From assembly GCA_964520045.1 (NCBI GenBank), contig CAZFMJ010000016.1, positions 1 through 44,592 on the forward strand: 44,592 bases of DNA, given 5' to 3'. Both the position numbers and the translations under genes were made by a program. The DNA is from CAZFMJ01 sp964520045 (GTDB lineage Bacteria > Elusimicrobiota > Elusimicrobia > Elusimicrobiales > CAZFMJ01). A model generated the notes under the pieces. That model was not told the origin of the DNA and did no database searches. It saw nothing but the letters and a program-made list of their open reading frames with translations. Each line of letters starts with the position of its first letter. Position 1 is the stretch's first letter. Shown piece by piece: positions 1 through 7,655 of this stretch.

Positions 1-226
1 TGCATTCCTGAACGGGTTCTCCGGCCATTTCTATAACCTGCGGCGCATGAATGACCTGAATTCTTGCGGACTGCGGCGCATCCAGCCTGCTCAGGAGTTC
101 CCGTATTTCATTGTCTTTTCCCACCAGGATTATATCGCAGTCAAGCGATTTTAAAGCCGCAAGCGCGCCTTCAAGATTAGGCGCCGGCCCGAAATCGCCG
201 CCGTAAACGTCAAGAGCTATCTTCAC
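1..226 (-). CDS. plsX: phosphate acyltransferase PlsX, N-terminal part (cut by window edge)
   Basis: The first 75 codons are present; the gene runs off the left edge. PlsX makes acyl-phosphate from acyl-ACP, the first step of phospholipid synthesis in most bacteria. The start reads (GTG)KIALDVYGGDFGP, matching the family signature D-A-M-G-G-D-x-G-P with Val-Tyr for Ala-Met, followed by an N-terminal Rossmann-like stretch (CDIILVGKDNEIRELL). The GTG start overlaps the rpmF stop codon in a GTGA arrangement, so the two are translationally coupled. yceD-rpmF-plsX is a common bacterial gene order, which supports the call. Confidence 0.9.
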   Translation of the reverse strand, partial: MKIALDVYGGDFGPAPNLEGALAALKSLDCDIILVGKDNEIRELLSRLDAPQSARIQVIHAPQVIEMAGEPVQEC

Positions 227-432
227 TTAGTTTCTTCCTTTTTCTCTTTTGCGCTTTTAACGGGTATTTCAATGCGGTCTTTGTAAAATCCGCATGCGGA
301 GCAAACATGGTGCGGCCGCTGCATCGAGCCGCACTGCGGGCAGTTGCTTATGCCTGGATTATCCAATTTCCAATTGCTGGCCCGGCGCGAATCGCGGCGG
401 GATCTTGTATGTCTTCGTTTAGGGTTTGGCAT
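223..432 (-). CDS. rpmF: 50S ribosomal protein L32
   Basis: 69 residues. The N-terminus MPNPKRRHTRSRRDSRRA is the basic L32 tail that enters the large ribosomal subunit. Two cysteine pairs, CPQC and CSAC, form the zinc ribbon typical of the Cys4 version of L32. The start codon directly abuts the TAA of the upstream yceD gene, and the stop overlaps the plsX GTG start by four bases, so the three genes are one tight operon. A Lys/Glu-rich C-terminal tail (SAKEKKEETK) is somewhat long but unremarkable. Confidence 0.95.
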   Translation of the reverse strand: MPNPKRRHTRSRRDSRRASNWKLDNPGISNCPQCGSMQRPHHVCSACGFYKDRIEIPVKSAKEKKEETK

Positions 433-903
433 TTATGTATCCTTTTTTAGGTTTTTTAGAACAGAAAACGGGCTTTTTTTTTCAATTTTGCATCCGCAGG
501 AATGCTTATTAAGATTCTGCCCGCATATGGGGCATAAGCCTTTGCAGTTTTCCATGCACAGCCATTTTACTTCCATGCACAGTATAACAGCCTGGCATGC
601 CGTGTCCGTAATGTCTATTGATTCTGCTGATTCGGAATAGGTTTCATCAAAAGAGCCTTCAAACCGCGAGGAAAAAGGCGCCAGACAGCGCGAGCATTCC
701 ACTTCCCACATGCCTTTTGCCTCTCCTTCCGCAAGGATTGAATCTGTCCCTACCGAAAATTTAACTTCAACTTCCAACTCGGTGATTTTATCCGGTATTT
801 CCAGCAATTTCCGGAAAACCGCTATATCGGGCTTTATAATGCATTCAAGTCCGCCCTTTTCCTTTATCTCCTGATATGAGAATGTTAAAGCGTCTGTTTC
901 CAT
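433..903 (-). CDS. yceD: YceD/DUF177 family protein
   Basis: 156 residues. YceD (DUF177) proteins usually sit directly upstream of rpmF and have been linked to 23S rRNA processing or ribosome assembly. The family's ECSRC motif is present near residue 90 (VECSRCLAPF), and a C-terminal cysteine cluster (CPICG, CGC) resembles a zinc site. The reading frame ends at the TAA that touches the rpmF ATG. No convincing Shine-Dalgarno sequence precedes the ATG; the leader from the proposed promoter would be very short. First gene of the yceD-rpmF-plsX operon. Confidence 0.85.
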   Translation of the reverse strand: METDALTFSYQEIKEKGGLECIIKPDIAVFRKLLEIPDKITELEVEVKFSVGTDSILAEGEAKGMWEVECSRCLAPFSSRFEGSFDETYSESAESIDITDTACQAVILCMEVKWLCMENCKGLCPICGQNLNKHSCGCKIEKKSPFSVLKNLKKDT

Positions 904-921
904 AAAAATATAACTTATGTA

Positions 922-951
922 AACATATCAAGTTATAATACTTTAAGTCAA
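922..951 (-). promoter_or_regulatory. possible sigma70-type promoter for yceD-rpmF-plsX
   Basis: On the minus strand TTGACT (951-946) is followed 18 bases later by TATGTT (927-922). The -35 box is 5/6 to consensus, the -10 box 4/6. Transcription would start about 12 bases before the yceD ATG, so the leader would be very short or the start slightly different. Confidence 0.4.
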
Positions 952-965
952 CCCATCTTCAATCG

Positions 966-1131
966 GGAGAAGGTAGACGGGAGAAGGTAGACGGTCCATT
1001 CTTTCCACTGAAGTTTTGAGAATGGGCCGCCCCAAACTCACTGCTTTTGAGGATTGTTTGGGACGGCAAAACAAAAACATCATTTGTTTTTTCTTCCGTC
1101 TACCATTTACCATCTACCGTTTACCGTTTTG
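966..1131. repeat. composite repeat: GGTAGAC array, paired hairpins, inverted GGTAGAC array
   Basis: A forward array of the degenerate heptamer GGTAGAC (966-995) leads into two adjacent stem-loops (996-1066). The first is bounded by CCATTCT and AGAATGG, the second by CCCCAAAC and GTTTGGGA. An A-rich spacer (GGCAAAACAAAAAC) follows, then a reverse-oriented array (1096-1131). The right array runs into the 3' end of the glycosyltransferase gene and supplies its TAG stop. This is the clearest full copy of the element. Confidence 0.85.
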
Positions 1132-2076
1132 TTCTCCTGTTTTTTCCCGGATAAAATACGGCAGGCGGTTGTTTATTTCATAGTAAGTGCGCGCCAGTAT
1201 TTCCGCAAGCAGTCCCAGAAGTATAAACTGCGCTCCGATGAGGGCGAGAAAAATGGACACCAAAAACAGCGGCTGATCTTTTACAAATATGCCGAAATGG
1301 AACTTTTTATAAAGAGTAATCGAAGCCAGTACCGCTGAAATCGCGCTGAATGCCATGCCGCTTCCTCCAAACAGGTAGATGGGCTTTGAGAGATATTGCC
1401 CCATAAATTTGACGGTCATAAGGTCTAAAATAACTTTAAGCGTGCGTGATAATCCGTATTTTGATCTTCCGCGCGTGCGCGGTCTGTGGTTTACTTCAAT
1501 CTCGGCGATTTGCGCGCCTATAAATCCGGCCAGAGCGGGAAGGAATCTGTGCATTTCTCCGTAAAGCCGCAGGGGTTCAAGATACGCCCTGCGGTAAATT
1601 TTAAGAGTGCATCCGTAATCGTGCAGATATATTTTTGTCACCCGCGAAATAATCCAGTTCGCGATTTTTGACGGTAATTGGCGGCCGAACCATGAATCCC
1701 TGCGGTTTTTCCGCCAGCCGCTTACCACATCATACCCTTCCTCCAGTTTTTTTATCATTGACGGCAGGTCAGCCGGGTCATTCTGTCCGTCGGCGTCCAT
1801 GGCCGCTATAAAGCCGCCTTGCGCCGCCGCAATACCGGCGGCAAGCGCCGCGGTCTGGCCTGAATTTCTGCCAAGCCGTATTCCTTTCATAACGGGGTCG
1901 GAAAGGGAAAGCTCCCGTATAACTTCAAAGGAGCCGTCTGTGCTTGCGTCGTCAATCCATATGACTTCCGCGGTTGCGCCGAGATTTCCCAGCATTGTCT
2001 TAATTTCCGACGCAAGAGGCTTTATATTTTCTTTTTCATTGTAAACCGGAATTATTATGCTTAAGAAAGTTTTCAT
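1114..2076 (-). CDS. family 2 glycosyltransferase, polyprenyl-phosphate sugar transferase type
   Basis: 320 residues. It probably transfers a sugar from a nucleotide donor to undecaprenyl phosphate (DPM1/GtrB/ArnC-like) at the inner membrane. The N-terminal GT-A fold shows IIIPVYNEKENI at 7-18, DDAST at 42-46 and the metal-binding DADGQ at 94-98. Two hydrophobic C-terminal segments (PIYLFGGSGMAF onward, and LFLVSIFLALIGAQF onward) are the usual membrane anchor pair. The last residues NGKR and the TAG stop are encoded by a GGTAAAC/GGTAGAT repeat array, so the original C-terminus may have differed. The substrate cannot be read from sequence. Confidence 0.85.
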   Translation of the reverse strand: MKTFLSIIIPVYNEKENIKPLASEIKTMLGNLGATAEVIWIDDASTDGSFEVIRELSLSDPVMKGIRLGRNSGQTAALAAGIAAAQGGFIAAMDADGQNDPADLPSMIKKLEEGYDVVSGWRKNRRDSWFGRQLPSKIANWIISRVTKIYLHDYGCTLKIYRRAYLEPLRLYGEMHRFLPALAGFIGAQIAEIEVNHRPRTRGRSKYGLSRTLKVILDLMTVKFMGQYLSKPIYLFGGSGMAFSAISAVLASITLYKKFHFGIFVKDQPLFLVSIFLALIGAQFILLGLLAEILARTYYEINNRLPYFIREKTGEQNGKR

Positions 2077-2097
2077 AAATATCCAATCCTTAAAAGA

Positions 2098-2251
2098 GGG
2101 TAGAAGGTAGATGGAAGACGGTAGACGGAACGGAAAAGATAAAAAATAAATTGCCTTCTGTTTTGCTTTGTTTTCTCCTTTTTTCCGTTTACCGTTTTCT
2201 TTCTTAATGTTTTTCCGTCTACCATCTACCTTCTACCGTTTACCGTCTTCT
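2098..2251. repeat. inverted pair of GGTAGAC heptamer arrays
   Basis: A forward array (2098-2130) and a reverse array (2207-2251) flank an A/T-rich core of about 75 bases, so the whole forms a large imperfect palindrome. The right arm overlaps the 3' end of the GT4 gene and supplies its TAA stop. Confidence 0.8.
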
Positions 2252-3366
2252 TAACAATTCTTCGTACAGGTTTTCCTGCCGTCGCACCATTAAGTCGATG
2301 TCAAATTCGTCAAGCTTGGTTTCGGCCGCTCCCCGCGCAAGTCTGTTCCGAAGATTTTCATCTTTCAGAATTGAGCATATATGCCGGGCCATTTCGGCCG
2401 GATCCTTCTGCTGCGTCAGGAAGCCGTTTACTCCGTCTTTTATTATATCGGCCACGCCGTCCGTTTTGTAGCATACGCAGGGAAGCCCCGTCTTAAGCGC
2501 TTCAACGGCGCTTCTGGGCAGTCCTTCCCAAAGGGAAGTAAGCGCGAATACGCTGGATATTGAAAGTATTTCCGGTATATCGCGGCGCCAGCCCGGAAAA
2601 AAACATTTTTTCTCCAGTCCTTTTAACCGGACAAGTTTTTCCGCTTCAGGGCGAAGAATGCCGTCGCCGATGAAAAGAAAGCAGGCTTCGGGGCATTCTT
2701 TTAAAACTATTTCCGCCGCGGCAATAAAATCTTCCGGATTCTTCTGCGGTTTAAGGTTCCCTATGCTGGTGACAATCGGGCCTTTTTCAGGCAGGCCCAG
2801 TTCCGCGCGTATTCTTGTTCCCTCCGCGGATTTGGCCGGATATTGTTCCAGCGTTATCCCGCTTCGTATAAGGCGGTAGGAGCTTTGTTTTCCTATTTTC
2901 AGGGCGAGGGCCGTCTGCATATTGGCGTTTGACACGAAAATAAGGGCGTGGCTTATTTTCGCGCACAGCTGTTCCGCAAGAATATAAATTTTCCTTACCG
3001 CCGGCGGCTGGCGGTCGTGGAAGCCGAAGCCGTGGAATGTATGGATTATCACCGGAACACCCGCGCAGCGGGCGGCCAATCTTGCGATTATCCCGGCTTT
3101 TGAGGAATGGGTGTGTATAATATCCGGTTTTTCCCTGCGCAAAAAGGCCATTATTTCAAAAAAGGCAAGAATGTCAAAAACCGGATTTACCGGACGTATC
3201 AGATTGTTAAGATAATGCACGCAGAGGCCGGCTTCCCGCGCTTTTGCATCCAGAATTCCGCCTTGTCCGCAGGCAAGAATCGTCCTGAATTTTTTGCCGT
3301 CCAAACGGGCGGCCGTANNNNNNNNNNCAATTCAAGCAGGGTTATTATGTGCAGTACCGTTTTCAT
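2240..3366 (-). CDS. family 4 glycosyltransferase (spans an assembly gap)
   Basis: A GT-B retaining glycosyltransferase for surface polysaccharide. The start MKTVLHIITLLEL (ATG at 3366) is separated from the rest by ten N. The downstream part carries typical GT4 features: HTHSSKAGIIARLAA, TFHGFGFH, SIGNLKPQKNPEDFI, and the C-terminal EGLPRSAVEAL acidic motif. The frames on either side of the N-run do not match, so ten is not the true gap length. Relatives usually read GGAQ..T.. here, which fits roughly 26 missing bases (inference). The start overlaps the stop of the SpoIID-like gene as ATGA. The last codons (RRR) and the TAA come from a repeat array. Confidence 0.85.
3318..3327. other. assembly gap (10 N)
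   Basis: Ten undetermined bases inside the N-terminal region of the GT4 gene. The reading frame shows the true gap length is 2 modulo 3, so it is not ten. Confidence 0.95.
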
Positions 3367-5414
3367 CTTTGTTGTTTTTTAATTTCGTGCTTTGGAAAAT
3401 AATGCTTAAGAATGTCCTTGTATTTTATTCCCGAGCGCGCCATTCCTTCGGCTCCGGCTATGCAGTATCCCTCTCCGTTCCCGGTTCCTATGCCGCGTAT
3501 GATAAACCGGTCGGGATATTTTCCGTCGAATAAAGCCCGTATGCTGAAAAGCGTCGATCTCAGCGCTCCGGCAAAAAGCGCATAAGATATTTTGTCTTCG
3601 CCGCTTATTTCCGTATCCGCGGCGGTGCCATGTATGCGCATAGAGAGAATTCTTCCTGTCTTCGCGCGTTTAAGAGGCACGACGGCTTTTATTTTGCCTA
3701 TCCATTTATCGCGGTTTATCCTGCGGGCTATATCGCCGGCGTCTATTAATATCGTCCATGTAACGCGCGCCCATCCCGTGTCGTCGTTCGGGGCGCAGAA
3801 AAGTCCTTTGGGCGGAAACCGCGCGGAACGCCGCAATACATGCAGGGCGGTCGCGCCTTTTTCCGGCATTTTTTCGCCTCCGTCGTCAACGCCGTCTTCG
3901 GTTATTCCGCCGCAGGCTTCATGATACGGCATGTCGGTATAGCCGCCTGTCTGCACAAGAGTTTCGCTTTTAACGGCGTCCGCCGCGTCGATAACTTTTG
4001 GGGATTCGGTATGCAGTCCGGAATAAGGCAGGCAATGGGCCGAATCGCAGAAATCAAAGCCTTCATGCGGTTTTAAGGCGAGCATTTTTATCGTTTTTGT
4101 GCGCAGCAGCACCGCAAGCGCTTTCAACGCCTCCGGTTCCTGCGTGTTAAGCGCGGCTTTTGCGAGTATCGACGGAATATAATTGTCCAGCAGTATATTG
4201 TTTATTAATACAAGTCCTGCGTCGGCCGGCTTAAGCAAAAGGCTTCCGCGTATTTCCCTGTCGCCGATGTCTATGCCTTTTTCAGAGGCAAATTGCGCGG
4301 TTTTTATAAGTATGCTTGAGCCTTTTGTTTTGGGCTCAAGATAAAACTTTTGGCGCGTGGAATATTCCAGTTTGCCGAAATTGTCCCTTATTTCATAAAT
4401 TTTTGTTTCTTGGTTCAGCGAAACATTCCATTGCGAATCGGCTTTTCCTCCGCCTATGGAATTCATCGATTCATTGCGTATAATGAAATCGGAGGTGCAT
4501 ATAAACTTAAAATCCGTGACCGGGGCCGGCTTGCCTTTTGCGTCCGCATAAAGGCCGACGGAGATCTCCGGCCCTGATGCCCCGGTTCTTGGATTTTTTT
4601 GAAGGGGCCATCCTATTTTTGTCCAATAAAACAGATCTCTTGGACTGCTTTTCAGACGCAGGGACATTTTTTGGGTTTTTTCCGCTAATTCAAGATCGTG
4701 CGGGTCCAGATTGGATAGGGTGTAAAAACCCTGCCATGCCGCTGTAGTATTTCCCGTTTTTTCATATATTTCAGCCAGTTCCAGCGCGGTCTTAAAATTT
4801 TTGGGATCATGAATCAGAGACTGTTTCAGAAATGTAGTCGCATTGATATTTTGTTTTAGTTTTATGAAACTCTCCCCGATGAGGAAAGCCGATAAAGAGA
4901 GCAGGTAAGGATTTTTTGTGTATATGGCCTGGAACAGCGGTATGCTGCGTTTTTTGCCGATAAGTTTTGTCTCAGCCATGGCCAGCCCGAATTTTGCGTC
5001 AGCCAGCAGATATTCCGGGCATTGCGGCACCTTTTGCAGTTTTTTAAATGAAATCCTTGCCGCTTCAAATTTTTCGGCGGACAGCTGATTCCATCCCTGC
5101 TGAACCGCGATAAAAGGATCATCCGGTTCTATCGCCGCCGCCGCCGTCCAATAGACAAGCGCTTTGTCGGGCTGTCCTGTTTCAGAAAGAAGCGCTCCCA
5201 ATTCTTTAAGATACGCGATCTGCGTCTGCGGAGCCGAAGACATTGCGACCGCATAGCGCAGAAAATTTTCAGCGTCTTCCGGTCTTCCGTCGAAATACGC
5301 GCCCGAAGCGTTTTCCTGCGCGCTTTTTATTTCCGCCATAACAATGGTTTGGCTGAGCGCCGGATCCGCCTGCAGAGCATAAAATGCAAAAATCGTTGAG
5401 AATAACCTAAGCAT
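3363..5414 (-). CDS. SpoIID/LytB-domain protein with N-terminal TPR repeats
   Basis: 683 residues with a signal peptide (about 1-21). Residues 40-250 are TPR-like helices (ELGALLSETGQPDKALVYW, ELAEIYEKTGNTTAAWQGF). Residues 380-675 resemble the SpoIID/LytB domain, which in SpoIID is a lytic transglycosylase cutting denuded glycan strands. Visible family features: EALKALAVLLRTK at 428-440, the zinc-type motif FCDSAHC at 455-461, YHEACGG at 497-503, and the degenerate C-terminal GIGTGNGEGY at 641-650. The catalytic Glu of SpoIID, in V-P-x-E-M, appears to be missing: the site reads PSILAKAAL (414-422). The protein may bind rather than cut peptidoglycan. A good GAAGGAA ribosome site precedes the ATG. 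Confidence 0.8.
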   Translation of the reverse strand: MLRLFSTIFAFYALQADPALSQTIVMAEIKSAQENASGAYFDGRPEDAENFLRYAVAMSSAPQTQIAYLKELGALLSETGQPDKALVYWTAAAAIEPDDPFIAVQQGWNQLSAEKFEAARISFKKLQKVPQCPEYLLADAKFGLAMAETKLIGKKRSIPLFQAIYTKNPYLLSLSAFLIGESFIKLKQNINATTFLKQSLIHDPKNFKTALELAEIYEKTGNTTAAWQGFYTLSNLDPHDLELAEKTQKMSLRLKSSPRDLFYWTKIGWPLQKNPRTGASGPEISVGLYADAKGKPAPVTDFKFICTSDFIIRNESMNSIGGGKADSQWNVSLNQETKIYEIRDNFGKLEYSTRQKFYLEPKTKGSSILIKTAQFASEKGIDIGDREIRGSLLLKPADAGLVLINNILLDNYIPSILAKAALNTQEPEALKALAVLLRTKTIKMLALKPHEGFDFCDSAHCLPYSGLHTESPKVIDAADAVKSETLVQTGGYTDMPYHEACGGITEDGVDDGGEKMPEKGATALHVLRRSARFPPKGLFCAPNDDTGWARVTWTILIDAGDIARRINRDKWIGKIKAVVPLKRAKTGRILSMRIHGTAADTEISGEDKISYALFAGALRSTLFSIRALFDGKYPDRFIIRGIGTGNGEGYCIAGAEGMARSGIKYKDILKHYFPKHEIKKQQR

Positions 5415-5816
5415 ATTCTGTTTCCTTCAAGCTGGAAATATTGCCGGAAAATAAAAAATCACCAAGTCGGCAGGCAGACAGGGGGACAAACCCCTGCCCT
5501 TTTCTTTTCCGTTGGCAGTCCAGCTGTCTAGCCGCTTTACTTTACTACGGAATATCACTGTATCAATTTTTTAAGGGATTGAAAACACCGGGGATATGTA
5601 TATATAATATGACTGCTCGGTAACCGGAAGCCGGAATTCAGGAGTCAGAATAGGGACACCCCAATAAAACAGTTTTTTGAAGAGGCCGGCGCAAGCCGGT
5701 GAAGGTATATTTAAAGGTCATTCTCAAAACCTCTAAGGAATGAATGGGACAGTCCAAACAATCCATAAAAGCGGTGAGTTTGGACCGCCCCATTCTCAAA
5801 GCATTTTAAGGAATGA
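5415..5816. other. 402-base divergent intergenic region
   Basis: It separates the minus-strand SpoIID-like gene from leuC. It holds a CAGGGG/CCCCTG hairpin (5479-5496) followed by a T-rich tract on the plus strand with no gene before it; a short CCAGCTGTCTAGCC octamer-type repeat near 5520; a good promoter (5579-5608); an AGGAGTC-type heptamer (5637-5650); a CCGGC-GCAA-GCCGG stem with a GNRA-type loop (about 5687-5700); and a triple hairpin repeat that runs into leuC. Confidence 0.7.
5579..5608 (+). promoter_or_regulatory. probable sigma70-type promoter for leuCD
   Basis: TTGAAA (5579-5584), an 18-base spacer and a perfect TATAAT (5603-5608). The predicted start near 5615 would give a leader of about 200 bases containing the CCGGC hairpin and the hairpin repeat. 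No leader peptide with leucine codons was recognised. Confidence 0.55.
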
Positions 5817-5825
5817 ATGGGACGG
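5719..5825. repeat. triple hairpin repeat running into the leuC start codon
   Basis: Three successive stem-loops of the CATTCT..GAATGGG and GTCCAAAC..GTTTGGAC types. The last copy ends AAGGAATGAATGGGACGG; its ATGGGACGG is the start of leuC and its AAGGA lies at Shine-Dalgarno distance (5808-5812). Confidence 0.8.
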
Positions 5826-7079
5826 ACGCTTGCGGAAAAAATATTTTCGTCGCATTCCGGAAAAGAAGTCAAGGCCGGAGATTTCGTAATAGCGGATTTG
5901 GACTGCGTAATGGCGCATGACACCACCTGCGCGTTGGCATTGGAGCCGTTTCGCGAAATAAAAATATCGGATAAGGTTTTTGACCCAAAAAAGATCGTAA
6001 TTACTTTTGACCATGCGTTCCCCAGCCCCGCGCTTAATTCATCAAAACTTCACACCCAGATACTCAAATTCGCCAGAAAACAGGGAATCGGCATAATCAC
6101 GGACGGGGTATGCCATCAGATCCTTGCTGAAAAACATATAAAACCGGGGGACCTGGTATTGGGCGCCGATTCGCATACACCCACAGGCGGGGCTTTGGGC
6201 GCCGTAGCCATAGGCGTTGGTTCCACCGACGCCGCTATAGCCTTTGCCACCGGCAAATGCTGGTTCAGGGTTCCGGATACGATGCGCATAAAAATAAACG
6301 GCAAAATGCCGCATGGCGTTTATGCCAAGGATGTTGCGCTTGAAGTGGCCAAAAAACTTGGTCCTGACGGCGCTGTCTATAAGGTCGTGGAGTATCGGGG
6401 GCCGGCTGTGGACGAAATGGACGTATCCTCGCGCCTGACGCTTACAAATATGGCGGCTGAAATGGGAGCAAAAAGCGCCATAGTAGCGCCTGATGAAAAG
6501 ACGCGGCGGTATCTTGAGGAAAACGGCAGGGGTCAGGACTTTCTTGATCTTAAAAGCGATCCCGACGCATGGTATGAACAGCAGATAGAATTTGATATCT
6601 CAAAACTTGAGCCTAATGTGGCCTGTCCTCCGGATATAAACAACGTCGAATGCGCGGCATGTCTTGAAAAGGGCGACGGAGTGCGGGTAGATCAGGTATT
6701 TGTCGGTTCCTGCGCCAATTGCAGAATAGAAGACCTTGAAGTCGTATATAAAATATGGAAGGGCAGAAAACCCTGCGATGGTCTCAGGGTGATAGTGACC
6801 CCCGCCTCGCGCAAAGTATGGGAGCAGGCTCTTGAAAGAGGTTATCTGGCGGAATTCAGCAGATTCGGCGCCGTCATAACTTCTCCCAACTGTGGACTTT
6901 GTTTCGGACGGTTTGGGGGAGTTATAGATGACGGCGAAGTGTGCGTATCCACAAGCAACAGGAATTTTAAGGGCAGGATGGGAAGTCCCAAAGGGCTGAT
7001 ATATCTTGCAAGCCCGGCTACCGCTGCGGCAAGCGCAATAACGGGCAAAATAACGGATCCGAGACAGTTTCTAAATTAA
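5817..7079 (+). CDS. leuC: 3-isopropylmalate dehydratase large subunit
   Basis: 420 residues, the length of the short LeuC/HacA-type large subunits. With LeuD it isomerises 2-isopropylmalate to 3-isopropylmalate through a [4Fe-4S] cluster in leucine synthesis. Visible are GADSHTPTGGALG near 117-129, VGSCANCRIEDL near 295-306 and SPNCGLCFG near 356-364, which carry the cluster cysteines. leuD follows 61 bases later. Homoaconitase of lysine synthesis is an alternative, since these subfamilies are alike and neither leuA nor leuB is nearby. The ATG and Shine-Dalgarno are supplied by a dispersed hairpin repeat. Confidence 0.88.
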   Translation: MGRTLAEKIFSSHSGKEVKAGDFVIADLDCVMAHDTTCALALEPFREIKISDKVFDPKKIVITFDHAFPSPALNSSKLHTQILKFARKQGIGIITDGVCHQILAEKHIKPGDLVLGADSHTPTGGALGAVAIGVGSTDAAIAFATGKCWFRVPDTMRIKINGKMPHGVYAKDVALEVAKKLGPDGAVYKVVEYRGPAVDEMDVSSRLTLTNMAAEMGAKSAIVAPDEKTRRYLEENGRGQDFLDLKSDPDAWYEQQIEFDISKLEPNVACPPDINNVECAACLEKGDGVRVDQVFVGSCANCRIEDLEVVYKIWKGRKPCDGLRVIVTPASRKVWEQALERGYLAEFSRFGAVITSPNCGLCFGRFGGVIDDGEVCVSTSNRNFKGRMGSPKGLIYLASPATAAASAITGKITDPRQFLN

Positions 7080-7081
7080 GA

Positions 7082-7122
7082 AAGACTGAAGACTGTTAGG
7101 CTGAAGGCTGAAGAAAGAAAAT
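7082..7122. repeat. AGACTGA/GGCTGAA heptamer array
   Basis: Degenerate 7-bp units (AGACTGA, AGACTGT, AGGCTGA, AGGCTGA) lie between leuC and leuD. A similar array occurs at 9305-9336. Confidence 0.6.
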
Positions 7123-7140
7123 AAAAAAAAGGCAATTTGT

Positions 7141-7644
7141 ATGAATTGGAAATTCGGCGACAATATAAACACCGATCTCATAACTCCCGGCAGATATAAT
7201 ATTTCCGCCGACCCGAAAGAATTGGCGAAAATAGTGTTTATCGAAATTATGCCAGAGTTCGGCGAAAAGGTGAAACAGGGCGATTTTATTGTCGCCGGCA
7301 GAAATTTCGGCTGCGGAAGTTCGCGGGAAACCGCGGCCGCGGCGTTAAAGAATACGGGGATATCAGCGATTATAGCTAAATCATTTGCAAGGATATTTTA
7401 CAGGAACTGCATAAATCTGGGACTTCTGCTGGTTATAGCAGATACCGGCGGCATAAGCGAAACCGACGAATTAAAGCTTGACGCGGACAAATGCGAACTT
7501 GCGAATGTTTCAACGGGCGCGAAGCAGAAGGTTGAAATCCCCCAGCTTATGCGTAAAATGCACGCCTGCGGCGGCATGATAAATTTCATAAACAAACACG
7601 GAAAAAATTTTCACGCCGAAATAGCCGCCATAATTTCCGGATAG
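7141..7644 (+). CDS. leuD: 3-isopropylmalate dehydratase small subunit
   Basis: 167 residues, typical of the short small subunits that pair with the 420-residue LeuC type. The swivelling domain that completes the active site is recognised by NINTDLITPGRYN near the N-terminus and GRNFGCGSSRETAA at about 54-67, followed by IIAKSFARIFYRNCINLGL. It lies directly after leuC on the same strand and is presumably co-transcribed. No strong ribosome site is visible; AAAAGGC is 11 bases upstream. It ends 11 bases from the convergent aldehyde dehydrogenase gene with no terminator between. Confidence 0.9.
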   Translation: MNWKFGDNINTDLITPGRYNISADPKELAKIVFIEIMPEFGEKVKQGDFIVAGRNFGCGSSRETAAAALKNTGISAIIAKSFARIFYRNCINLGLLLVIADTGGISETDELKLDADKCELANVSTGAKQKVEIPQLMRKMHACGGMINFINKHGKNFHAEIAAIISG

Positions 7645-7655
7645 TGAACACTTTT

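Noticed and set aside
1054..1338. Small open frame starting in the repeat (SCFFPDKIRQ...)
   Set aside because: The VYRLPFT-like leader comes from the reversed array and the rest is antisense to the GT2 gene.
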